Below, piece by piece: positions 17,346-24,326 of a DNA stretch of 37,145 bases (position 1 is its first letter; each line of letters opens with the position of its first letter). The translations under genes and the position numbers were made by a program. A model generated the notes under the pieces. The model saw only the letters and a list, made by a program, of their open reading frames with translations. It did not search any database and was not told the origin of the DNA. Source of the stretch: Spirochaetota bacterium (GTDB taxonomy: Bacteria > Spirochaetota > UBA4802 > JAGODF01). The stretch covers positions 1 to 37,145 of the forward strand of contig JAGODF010000003.1 in assembly GCA_017998375.1 (NCBI GenBank). Direction: 5' to 3'.

Positions 17346-19126
17346 TCTACCGGGACCTGCTCCAGAAAATGACCGACGTGCTGAAAAAGTACGGCTCGGT
17401 CCTGGTCTACATCAAGGGCTCCCCGGACCCCGACGCCATCGCGTCGTCCTATGCCATCATGAAGCTCTGCGGGCTTCTCGGCATACGATCTGACATTGTC
17501 GCAGAATCGCCGTCGTCCCTGCCGCAGAACAGCGCCATTATCAGGAAGCTCAACATTCCCGTGAAGTTTGAGAAGAACGCGGGCGAACTTGCCCATTATG
17601 ATGCGTATGTGGTCACGGATTTCCAGTCGGCGGTGGTTAAGGGGCTTACGGGGAAAATTCCCTGCGCGCTCCATATCGACCACCACGAGAAGATCGACGA
17701 GGACCTGGAAGTCGGGCTGAAGGTGGCGGGGGTGAAGGCCGGCTCCGTGAGCACCATCATGGCCCTGGCGATTGGCGAATCCGCCCTGCCGGAAAAAGGT
17801 GAGCTCCTGGAGGCCGCGGGGACCGCCCTGGTCCTGGGCATCCAGACCGACACCGATAACTATCGCCACGCAGGCGACGACGATATCCGCGCCCTGAAGG
17901 TACTGGGCCCCTACAGTGACCGGAACATCATCCGCGAGATATCGGGCATACCTTTTTCCGACGAAACGGTGTCGCTTCTGAAAAAGGCCAGGACCGAAAA
18001 GACCGCCTACAAGGACTGGATCATCGCCGGGGTGGGATTCATCAGCGAAAAGCACCGTGACAGCATCGCCATCATCGCGGACCTGCTCCTCGCGGAGGAT
18101 GACCAGCGCACCACGGTGGTGGTCTTCGCCCTGGTGGAAAAAAACGGCGGAAAGAACCTGGTGCTGGACGCGTCGGTGCGCACCAGGGACAGCGACCTCG
18201 ACCTGGATTTCCTCATCAAGCAGATCACGACGGAAGGCGGCGGGCGGACGTACAAGGGCGCCTACCAGGTGAACCTCGACTATTTCGCCGACTGCCCGGA
18301 CAGGAACATGCTCTGGGAACTGGTACACCGGACCACCCTGTCGGTCCTCGAAAAAACGCGCGATAACATCCACATCATAGAGCTGAAGGGGGTCTACAGG
18401 AACATGAAGCGGAAGCTCTCGTCCCTTTTCCGGGGCTCTGCCGCGCTGGCCGTCGCCATGACCCTGGGGGCCGGCTCCATGTCATGCTCCAAAAAGTTCG
18501 GGATCGTGCGGGGGACGCGGCCCGCGGAGAGGGCCGACGTGGAGGTGAACCGGAAGCAGGGGTGCGCCCTCATCCGGCACCGGGATTTCGACATCGCCGC
18601 CCAGGAGATCGGGCTGGGCGACTGGGTGAAGCTCCTGGAGCACGAGATTTTCCTCAGGAGAAAGGGGCAGGCGGAGGCGCGGATACCGCGCCTGCACTTT
18701 TTCCACATAGTCATTTCGAACGCGGGGGCGGCGCCGGTGAGGCTGGAGGAGGCGCTGGTCAGGTACGGCGGCACGGAAGTACGGGCGCTGTCCACGGAGA
18801 CGGTCCTGGACAGATGCAAGTCCCCCGCGTATGCCGCCATCAACATGAAAAGCCTCCTGGGGAACAAGCGCTACCTCGGCGAGAAGTGGTGCGTCGGAGA
18901 GATTGATTACACGAAGGACGCGGTCGATTACCGCTTCGACTTCATCGCTCCCGGCGACACCGCTATCCGCATCGTGGCCTTCGACTGGATTCCAGTGCAG
19001 CACCGCAAGCTGAAATTCCTGGTGAAGGTGCGCGGACCCGAAGGCGACGCAAGGACGGTTGATTTCGATTTTACGCGTCTGGAATACAGGACGAAGGGCG
19101 GGCACTTTACAAGGAAAAAGGAGTGA
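17342..19126 (+). CDS. DHH/DHHA1 phosphoesterase joined in frame to a lipoprotein-like domain
   Basis: 594 residues as read. Residues 1 to about 350 are a complete NrnA-like DHH protein: SPDPDA (motif I), VVTDFQ (II), IDHHEK with Asp113-His114-His115 (III), LGIQTDTDNYRH (IV) and a DHHA1 end with GGGRTYKGAYQVNL. Such enzymes cut short oligoribonucleotides, pAp or cyclic dinucleotides with manganese. At Met355 a second N-terminus appears: basic KRK, a hydrophobic stretch, then a lipobox-like GSMSC, followed by about 205 residues of unknown function. Normal DHH proteins end where the junction lies. Deleting one G from the five-G run at 18388-18392 would end the DHH frame with a TGA overlapping ATG 18404. 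So this is either a real fusion or two genes merged by an indel. Confidence 0.8.
   Translation: MIYRDLLQKMTDVLKKYGSVLVYIKGSPDPDAIASSYAIMKLCGLLGIRSDIVAESPSSLPQNSAIIRKLNIPVKFEKNAGELAHYDAYVVTDFQSAVVKGLTGKIPCALHIDHHEKIDEDLEVGLKVAGVKAGSVSTIMALAIGESALPEKGELLEAAGTALVLGIQTDTDNYRHAGDDDIRALKVLGPYSDRNIIREISGIPFSDETVSLLKKARTEKTAYKDWIIAGVGFISEKHRDSIAIIADLLLAEDDQRTTVVVFALVEKNGGKNLVLDASVRTRDSDLDLDFLIKQITTEGGGRTYKGAYQVNLDYFADCPDRNMLWELVHRTTLSVLEKTRDNIHIIELKGVYRNMKRKLSSLFRGSAALAVAMTLGAGSMSCSKKFGIVRGTRPAERADVEVNRKQGCALIRHRDFDIAAQEIGLGDWVKLLEHEIFLRRKGQAEARIPRLHFFHIVISNAGAAPVRLEEALVRYGGTEVRALSTETVLDRCKSPAYAAINMKSLLGNKRYLGEKWCVGEIDYTKDAVDYRFDFIAPGDTAIRIVAFDWIPVQHRKLKFLVKVRGPEGDARTVDFDFTRLEYRTKGGHFTRKKE
18404..19126 (+). 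CDS. Probable separate lipoprotein inside the DHH reading frame
   Basis: 240 residues if translated from ATG 18404. The N-terminus reads MKRKLSSLF, a hydrophobic core ALAVAMTLGAG and a lipobox-like SMSC, as expected for a lipidated protein. The body has no recognised family; it is charged, with segments such as HFFHIVISNAGAAPVRLEEA and VAFDWIPVQHRKLKFLV that look like beta strands. An AAGGGGG run lies about 11 bases before the ATG and AGGA three bases before. It is listed separately because its features fit an independent start better than the middle of a cytoplasmic enzyme; it lies in the same frame as the upstream gene. Confidence 0.5.
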   Translation: MKRKLSSLFRGSAALAVAMTLGAGSMSCSKKFGIVRGTRPAERADVEVNRKQGCALIRHRDFDIAAQEIGLGDWVKLLEHEIFLRRKGQAEARIPRLHFFHIVISNAGAAPVRLEEALVRYGGTEVRALSTETVLDRCKSPAYAAINMKSLLGNKRYLGEKWCVGEIDYTKDAVDYRFDFIAPGDTAIRIVAFDWIPVQHRKLKFLVKVRGPEGDARTVDFDFTRLEYRTKGGHFTRKKE

Positions 19127-19175
19127 CCGATACCGGCGGCTGCGGCAACGAACGATTTCCGGAGAGGCACTGGCG

Positions 19176-19469
19176 ATGAAGATAGATGAGCGGATACTGT
19201 CCCGCGCCGCGGAGCTGGCGCGGCTGGAACTCTCGGAAGATGAAAAGTCCGAGTTCGCTCGCCAGCTTACGGACATCATCGGGTACGTGAAAAAGATCGA
19301 AGAGCTGGACACGGACTCCGTGGAGCTTGAGGACGCCGTTCCCGGCCGTGTACACCCGCTCCGCGACGATTCCCTCCGTGAATCGCTGCCGCGTGAAGAG
19401 GTCGGGAAGATGGCGCCGGAATTCGGGGACGGCCATGTCGTCGTGCCGCGCATACTGGGGGAACGCTGA
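19176..19469 (+). CDS. gatC: Glutamyl/aspartyl-tRNA amidotransferase subunit C
   Basis: 97 residues, the normal GatC size. The start at 19176 is preceded by GGAGAGG; the frame also opens at 19059 but that part is inside the previous gene. GatC holds the GatA and GatB subunits together in the enzyme that converts Glu-tRNA(Gln) or Asp-tRNA(Asn) to the amidated form. Seen: the ARLELSEDEKSEFARQL helix, YVKKIEELDT and the PREEVGKMAPEF ending with the proline-rich tail, all typical. gatA and gatB are not in this window. The gene overlaps the start of thpR by one base (TGATG). Confidence 0.92.
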   Translation: MKIDERILSRAAELARLELSEDEKSEFARQLTDIIGYVKKIEELDTDSVELEDAVPGRVHPLRDDSLRESLPREEVGKMAPEFGDGHVVVPRILGER

Positions 19470-20032
19470 TGGTGCGCTTGTTCATCGCCCTGGATATCGA
19501 ACCGGCCGCCGTGGAAAGCCTGCGCCCCGCCGTGGATTTCCTGTCCCGCTACCGGTCGATCCTGAAAACGGTGGAGCCTGAAAATTTCCACATAACCCTG
19601 AAGTTCCTGGGCGAGTGCGGCGCGGGCCTGGCGGATGACGTGGAGCGCGGGTTCGCGGCGCTCGGGCCTCCCCGAAGCGCCGTGCCGTACGAACTGAAGG
19701 GGCTGGGCTCTTTTCCCGGCATGGACCGAGCGAGCGTTCTCTGGTGCGGCGTCCGCGCCGATGAAACGATGGTCCGCGACATCTTCGGCGCAATCGAGCG
19801 GTTCACCACCGCCCTGGGCTTCGCGCCGGAAAAGAGGGGCTTCACTCCGCACGTCACCCTGGCGCGGGTGAGGAAAGGCATGAAGGTGACCGCGCCTATC
19901 GCGGAATTCGTGAAAAAAAACGCGGACACTGGTTACGGGACGTCGGAGTTCTGTTCCATCACCCTCTATTCGTCGCGGCTCACGCCACAGGGGCCGCTCT
20001 ACACCGCCCTGAAAAAAATCATCCTCCCCTGA
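19469..20032 (+). CDS. thpR: RNA 2',3'-cyclic phosphodiesterase (2H/LigT family)
   Basis: 187 residues, the usual length. Two HxTx motifs mark the 2H phosphoesterase fold: HITLKF near residue 33 and HVTLAR near residue 130. The N-terminus MVRLFIALDIEP and the end YSSRLTPQGPLYTAL are family hallmarks. These enzymes open 2',3'-cyclic phosphates on RNA and can join 2'-5' ends in vitro. The ATG overlaps the gatC stop, so translation is probably coupled, and the hairpin at 20040-20068 ends the operon. Confidence 0.93.
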   Translation: MVRLFIALDIEPAAVESLRPAVDFLSRYRSILKTVEPENFHITLKFLGECGAGLADDVERGFAALGPPRSAVPYELKGLGSFPGMDRASVLWCGVRADETMVRDIFGAIERFTTALGFAPEKRGFTPHVTLARVRKGMKVTAPIAEFVKKNADTGYGTSEFCSITLYSSRLTPQGPLYTALKKIILP

Positions 20033-20035
20033 AAA

Positions 20036-20068
20036 TGAAAAGGGGCCGTCCTTTCGGAACGGCCCCTT
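20036..20068. terminator. Bidirectional terminator between thpR and flaB
   Basis: A 10-bp stem (20040-20049 with 20059-20068) with a nine-base loop. Read on the minus strand it is followed by a T-rich run, so it is a good terminator for flaB; on the plus strand it lacks a long T run but follows the thpR stop by eight bases. Confidence 0.85.
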
Positions 20069-20114
20069 GCGGTTGGCTCACGGTATTCCCTATCGTGCGT
20101 CGGTTTTGTTTCTG

Positions 20115-20966
20115 TTAGCTGCCGAGGAGCTGCAGTATCGTCCTCGACTTCATGTTAGCCTGAGCCAGCATTGCAGTACCACTCTGTGTAAGGATCTGAT
20201 CCTTGGTCAGGTCCACAAGAGTTTCGGCCATGTCAGCGTCCCGTATACGGCTTTCAGAAGCCTGCATGTTTTCGAAGGCGTTCATCAGGCCACGGGCCGT
20301 GTGTTCAAGCCTGTTGTAATACGCGCCAAGGTCGGCACGCTGCTTGCTGATCTTGTGAAGAGCGTCTTCAACGATACCGATGGTCCTGTTCGCCATTTCA
20401 GCGGTGCTGAGGTTGGCGAGGAACCGGCCGGTACGTTCCTTGAGCCCGAGGCCCAGAGAGGTCATCGTCTGGATGTAGATGCGCTCCCTCTGATGCATGT
20501 TGGGGCCCATGTGGAACCACATGCTCGCGCGCGCGTTGGTCCTTGAGAATTCGCCCAGGAGGAGCCTGAACTTGTTGAACTCCGCCTGCGACGCGATGCG
20601 GTCGACTTCATCGATGAGGGCCGATACTTCCACCTGGATGAGCTGCCTGTCCAGCTGGCTGTAGATGCCGTTCGATGATTGTACCCCGAGGACCCTGATC
20701 CTCTGAAGTATGGCCGCCGACTGGTTCAAATACCCTTCTGCGGTCTGTACGAGGGACATTCCGTCTTCCGTATTTCTTTCAGCCTGCCTGAGGCCCTGAA
20801 TCTGTGCCCTCATTTTTTCCGATACCGCCAGTCCGGACGCGTCATCGCCGGCCCTGTTGATCCTCATACCGGAGGAAAGCTGTTCCATTGACCTGTTTAC
20901 GTCCCAGTGCTTGAACTTGAGCACCTTGTTCGAGTTAATGGCACTCATGTTGTGGTTGATAATCAT
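20115..20966 (-). CDS. flaB: Periplasmic flagellin FlaB (flagellar filament core protein)
   Basis: 283 residues, matching spirochaete FlaB proteins of about 280-290. The start at 20966 has AAGGAG about eight bases upstream; the frame extends 46 codons further but that part has no coding character. N-terminal D0/D1 helices read [18 protein letters not shown] and [20 protein letters not shown], and the C-terminal helix has [16 protein letters not shown] and [16 protein letters not shown]. The central variable domain is minimal, as in spirochaetes, whose filaments lie in the periplasm. The middle segment [15 protein letters not shown] is characteristic of this group. The gene appears monocistronic, with a terminator downstream and a long upstream region shared with the divergent amidase. 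Confidence 0.97.
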   Translation of the reverse strand: MIINHNMSAINSNKVLKFKHWDVNRSMEQLSSGMRINRAGDDASGLAVSEKMRAQIQGLRQAERNTEDGMSLVQTAEGYLNQSAAILQRIRVLGVQSSNGIYSQLDRQLIQVEVSALIDEVDRIASQAEFNKFRLLLGEFSRTNARASMWFHMGPNMHQRERIYIQTMTSLGLGLKERTGRFLANLSTAEMANRTIGIVEDALHKISKQRADLGAYYNRLEHTARGLMNAFENMQASESRIRDADMAETLVDLTKDQILTQSGTAMLAQANMKSRTILQLLGS

Positions 20967-21190
20967 GGTAACACTCCTTTGTTTGTTTATGCCCAATCTC
21001 CCTATCGGGCTGTAATACCAGGTTGCGCTTTTTTCAGGGAATACCCTTGAAATGCTGCAACCGTCCATTCCTGCGACATTCACCGGATAGAATGGTTCCA
21101 GCATCGTGGGTGATCAAGTTTTCAAAGAACCGCCGTGCGTCCGTGGGACCGTGCCCTACGTTCTTTATATCGTAGTTTTATAGTGAGAAA

Positions 21191-21270
21191 TTGAAGGCGA
21201 TTTGAAGCGATTTAAGGCGATATTTTTGGGATAATTGGCGTTATGGCGGTTTTATGGGGTGTTTTAGCCT
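21191..21270. repeat. Helically phased decamer repeats
   Basis: Three adjacent copies TTGAAGGCGA, TTTGAAGCGA and TTTAAGGCGA start at 21191, 21201 and 21211. After one degenerate unit, further T-then-GG units follow near 21235, 21242 and 21251 (TTGGCG, TATGGCGG, TATGGGG) with a period of about nine to ten bases. The phase equals one DNA turn. Confidence 0.7.
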
Positions 21271-21407
21271 ATCCGGTCTTTTTTTTGCAGATTATTCCTT
21301 AATCTTTATGTCGGCATTTGAAAAATTACCATAAGCACTTTTTATTTTTTTTTGCATGATACAGGCCGCCCTGGCAGGGGAGGTCCCGCCGAGCCGGCGA
21401 ATTTATC

Positions 21408-21437
21408 TTGACTGTGAATTTTCCCGCCCCGCATGAT
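21408..21437 (+). promoter_or_regulatory. Candidate sigma70-like promoter for the amidase
   Basis: TTGACT (21408-21413) and CATGAT (21432-21437) are 18 bases apart, 33 bases upstream of the amidase start. The -10 matches four of six positions. Confidence 0.4.
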
Positions 21438-21470
21438 TGGTGACCAATTTCACGGCAGGAAAGGCACCGA

Positions 21471-22691
21471 ATGGGTCACGGCCCGATACATCACCGCTCA
21501 CGCCGAGCGCGCAGGCATATCGCCCTCGCGATGATAGCGCTCATGGCGGCGCTGCCCGCTGCCGCCTCCGGCGACAGGTCCGTCCGGCTACAGCGCTGGA
21601 ACTCCGGGGAGTACGTGTCGCTGTACGATTTCTACAAGTCCATGGACGTGGACAACTCCTTCGACATTATAACCCAGCGGGGGAAGATGTACCGCAAGAG
21701 CTCCGTGGCCGTGTTCCAGATAGGGTTTCCCGTGGTGTTGGTAAACGGTCGCCTGGAAAGGGCGGACCGTCCCGTGGCCAGGAAAAGCGGCGAGGTGATG
21801 ATGCCGGCGGAGCTCTTTCTCCCCGTCGCCCGCGCCCTGTATCCCGAGCTTGAGGTCACGGTGTCGTCCGACTCGGTGGTGTTCGCCCGGCATGAAAGGG
21901 AACCGTCGAAGGAAAAGAAAACCGCCGCCAGGGAACCGGTTCAGAAAGAGGCCGCCCCTCCTCAAAAGGAAAGAATAGGCTTCATCATCATCGACGCGGG
22001 CCACGGGGGGAAGGACCCGGGGGCACTGGGAAACGGCGCCCGCGAAAAGGACATCACGCTGAACGTCTCCCGGCACCTGTCCCGCTACCTGAAAGGGAAA
22101 GTCGACGGCGTTTCACTGAAGTTCACCCGGCGCGACGACAGGTTCATCGAGCTTTCGCGGCGCACGGAGATCGCCAACGGCCTGCTCACGAAGAACAGGA
22201 ACGGCATGTTCATCAGCATCCACGTGAACGCGTCGCTGTCGCCCAGGATCTCCGGTTTCGAGACGTATTTCTTGTCGCAGAACCCCACCAACGAGGAGGC
22301 CAGGACCACGGCCACAATCGAGAACAACGTGGTGGTAATGGAGAACACCTCGTCCCGGAAGAAGTACGACGACGTGGAGTACCTGGAGGCGCTCATGCTC
22401 ACCACCCAGATCCAGAAGGAGAGCTCCATGCTGGCCGGCGAAATCCAGGGCACGCTCAACGCCGAAATCAGCGAATTCAAGTCGCGCGGCGTGAAGAAGG
22501 CCGATTTCTACGTGCTCCGCGGTGCGCTGATGCCGGCGGTCCTCGTGGAAACAGGGTACATTTCCAACGCGAAGGAGTCGCGGCGACTGAAGAACGCCGC
22601 CTACCAGAAGAAGATCGCCGAAGGGATAGGCAAGGGCGTGGTCCGCTTTATTACCAGGTACAATGCCATGCTGAAAGACACCGCGGACTGA
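21471..22691 (+). CDS. N-acetylmuramoyl-L-alanine amidase (Amidase_3), exported
   Basis: 406 residues. The arginine-rich N-terminus and following hydrophobic core (ALAMIALMAALPAAAS) form a signal peptide. Residues about 35-130 resemble the small copper-amine-oxidase-N-like domain often found before amidases. A lysine/proline linker leads to the catalytic domain from about 168: zinc ligands His178 (DAGHGGKDPG), Glu233 (RRTEIAN) and His251 (SIHVNAS), and catalytic Glu360 (VETGYISN). The enzyme cuts the bond between muramic acid and the stem peptide, usually for cell separation or wall turnover. No autoinhibitory helix of the E. coli AmiB type is obvious, but residues about 270-310 form a charged insert that might cover the site. 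AGGAAAGG precedes the start. Confidence 0.95.
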   Translation: MGHGPIHHRSRRARRHIALAMIALMAALPAAASGDRSVRLQRWNSGEYVSLYDFYKSMDVDNSFDIITQRGKMYRKSSVAVFQIGFPVVLVNGRLERADRPVARKSGEVMMPAELFLPVARALYPELEVTVSSDSVVFARHEREPSKEKKTAAREPVQKEAAPPQKERIGFIIIDAGHGGKDPGALGNGAREKDITLNVSRHLSRYLKGKVDGVSLKFTRRDDRFIELSRRTEIANGLLTKNRNGMFISIHVNASLSPRISGFETYFLSQNPTNEEARTTATIENNVVVMENTSSRKKYDDVEYLEALMLTTQIQKESSMLAGEIQGTLNAEISEFKSRGVKKADFYVLRGALMPAVLVETGYISNAKESRRLKNAAYQKKIAEGIGKGVVRFITRYNAMLKDTAD

Positions 22692-22782
22692 CGGGCCTAA
22701 TTTTTGTTCCACCGTTAAAAAATAAGTGACAGGTATCCGGGCGGTTTGTATGGTGCAAACGGAGACCACGCATCATCCAACT

Positions 22783-23385
22783 ATGAAAATAAAGCTTTTC
22801 AGCAAGGCAGGCGCCGGGATCGCTGAACTCCGTGAGGGGATTGCGGAGAGGGCAGCGCGTTTCCGGGGCTGGTATTCCGGTCTGGACAGGACGGGGCGGA
22901 CCCGCTTCCTCGTGCTCTTCATCTCCCTTGTCCTCATCGGCGACTACCTGATGTTCTGTTATCATACCGACAAGAATATTTTCAACATATTCCCTCCCAT
23001 CCCCAGGCTTGATACGCGGAGCGACATCAGCATTTACGTGCCCGACAAGGACGCGAAGGAGCTCATGAAGGAGCCCCGCACAATCCAGGTCCCGGACCGG
23101 AAAGACGTGTACGCCGGCATGCTGTACAAAATGGTAGCCCGGGGCTCCATGTTCGACAACACGTCGCACATCGTGCCGGTGAAGACGTTCGTGCGCCACG
23201 TGTGGGTCGGCGAGACGGACTGCGCCATCGATATCGATTTTCACGCGGCGAAGGACCGGATCGAGTCGGTGCCCGGTTCCGACATCGCCTTTCAGAAGGC
23301 CCTCGAAAAAACGATCGCCGAAAATATTCCCGGGATCAGCACCGTCCGGGTCCTCCTGAACGGAGTGCCGCGCAAGTTGTGGTGA
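22783..23385 (+). CDS. GerMN-domain membrane protein
   Basis: 200 residues from ATG 22783; ATG 22750 and GTG 22726 in the same frame are alternatives, and none has a good Shine-Dalgarno. A basic N-terminal part of about 40 residues precedes one transmembrane helix (RFLVLFISLVLIGDYLMF). The outer part from about residue 75 matches the GerMN pattern: strands VRHVWVGETDCAIDIDF, the GSDIAFQKALEKTIAENIP helix and the end STVRVLLNGVPRKLW. GerMN domains occur in envelope proteins, often next to murein amidases as here, and probably bind wall or protein partners; no enzymatic role is established. A functional link with the upstream amidase is inferred from order. Confidence 0.75.
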   Translation: MKIKLFSKAGAGIAELREGIAERAARFRGWYSGLDRTGRTRFLVLFISLVLIGDYLMFCYHTDKNIFNIFPPIPRLDTRSDISIYVPDKDAKELMKEPRTIQVPDRKDVYAGMLYKMVARGSMFDNTSHIVPVKTFVRHVWVGETDCAIDIDFHAAKDRIESVPGSDIAFQKALEKTIAENIPGISTVRVLLNGVPRKLW

Positions 23386-23426
23386 TACCCGCTTTTCCTT
23401 CCCCGGGGCGTAACAACGATAATGAC

Positions 23427-24233
23427 ATGAGTTTTTCTTTTACACAAAAGGACATTGACTACATGACGGAACTCCTGCGGGAAGCGGGGGAGATAGGCCG
23501 TTCCATCCAGCGGAAGGGAGTGCACGCGCGGAGAAAGGAGGACCATACCCTGGTCACCGAGGCGGACCTGGAGATCCAGCGGTTCCTTGTGGAAGGAATT
23601 GGACGCGGTTTTCCCGGCATGAATTTCGTGCACGAGGAGAACCAGTCGGAGAACTTCAGGGATATCGACGGCACCACGCCCCTTGCCGTCATAGATCCGG
23701 TGGACGGCACCTCGGTCTACTCGATGGGCCTGCCGACCTGGAGCATATCGGTGGGCTTTTTCAGCGGATACGAGCCGCGGTACGGGTTCGTGTACAGCCC
23801 GGGATGCGGGATGTTGTTCCATAATGACGACGCGAGGGCGTATCTCAACGGGGAACCCGTCGCGGTCGACACCGGCATGCGGATCGACAGCGAGACGAAC
23901 CTTTTCGTGACCGCGGAAATGTATCAGAACTACAGGATACGTTTCGGCGGGAAGGTGAGGAACCTGGGGTCCACCGCGCTTCACGCGAGCCTGGTGGCCA
24001 ATAATGCCGTGAACAGGACACTGGCGTTCATTGGCAAATCGTACCTCTGGGACTGGGCGGGGGCCGTGCCGGTGGTCATCAGGGCCGGCGGCTTTCTGCG
24101 CTACATGAGCGGCCGCGAGGTGGATTTCCGGGAGATAATGGAAAACTCGTTCAGGATCCCGGAGTACTGCGTCGCCCACTCGGCGGGGAGCGTGGGCATG
24201 ATCAGGGATATTTTCGAACCGCTGGAATCATAA
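23427..24233 (+). CDS. Inositol-monophosphatase-family phosphatase
   Basis: 268 residues, the normal family length. The start at 23427 gives MSFSFTQKD; the frame extends further upstream into the previous gene without coding character, and no strong Shine-Dalgarno is present. Magnesium-site motifs are visible: TEADLEIQ, the acidic HEEN, DPVDGTSVYSMGLPTW, and the late WDWAGAVPVVIRAGG (the WDxAA-type motif). Members dephosphorylate inositol phosphates, histidinol phosphate, fructose 1,6-bisphosphate or 3'-phosphoadenosine 5'-phosphate; the substrate cannot be told apart here. It starts about 40 bases after the GerMN gene. Confidence 0.92.
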   Translation: MSFSFTQKDIDYMTELLREAGEIGRSIQRKGVHARRKEDHTLVTEADLEIQRFLVEGIGRGFPGMNFVHEENQSENFRDIDGTTPLAVIDPVDGTSVYSMGLPTWSISVGFFSGYEPRYGFVYSPGCGMLFHNDDARAYLNGEPVAVDTGMRIDSETNLFVTAEMYQNYRIRFGGKVRNLGSTALHASLVANNAVNRTLAFIGKSYLWDWAGAVPVVIRAGGFLRYMSGREVDFREIMENSFRIPEYCVAHSAGSVGMIRDIFEPLES

Positions 24234-24241
24234 TATTTTTC

Positions 24242-24270
24242 TTGCCTCCCCGGGGGCGGTATACAATACT
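24242..24270 (+). promoter_or_regulatory. Weak candidate promoter before the HD-GYP gene
   Basis: TTGCCT (24242-24247) and AATACT (24265-24270) are 17 bases apart in the gap between the phosphatase and HD-GYP genes. Both boxes are four-of-six matches. Confidence 0.3.
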
Positions 24271-24326
24271 ATTGAAAGGCATGATACGCGACGAAGCTCC
24301 AGGGGTCCCGGACCGGAAAGAACTAA

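Larger units (their letters stand above)
20967..21470. promoter_or_regulatory. 504-base divergent regulatory region, flaB / amidase
   Basis: No gene is supported here. The region is AT-rich between about 21160 and 21360 and contains the decamer repeats described separately, a run of nine or more T at 21342-21353, and several weak flagellar-sigma-like boxes on the minus strand (GCCGACAT at 21315-21308 with a poor -35; TAAA-N15-GCCATAAC near 21267-21241; CCCGATAG near 21009-21002). None has both halves in good form, so I do not choose a flaB promoter. The stretch 20967-21120 would be its leader. Confidence 0.55.

Noticed and set aside
20967-21330. A flagellar sigma-28 promoter for flaB
   Set aside because: Several half matches (GCCGACAT, GCCATAAC, CCCGATAG) occur, but none has both a good -35 and a good -10 at the right spacing, and they are at very different distances from the gene.
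21437-21853. A 138-codon plus-strand frame at the start of the amidase gene
   Set aside because: It overlaps the amidase in another frame and reads as an Arg/Pro-rich shadow; the amidase frame has signal peptide, zinc ligands and a good ribosome site.
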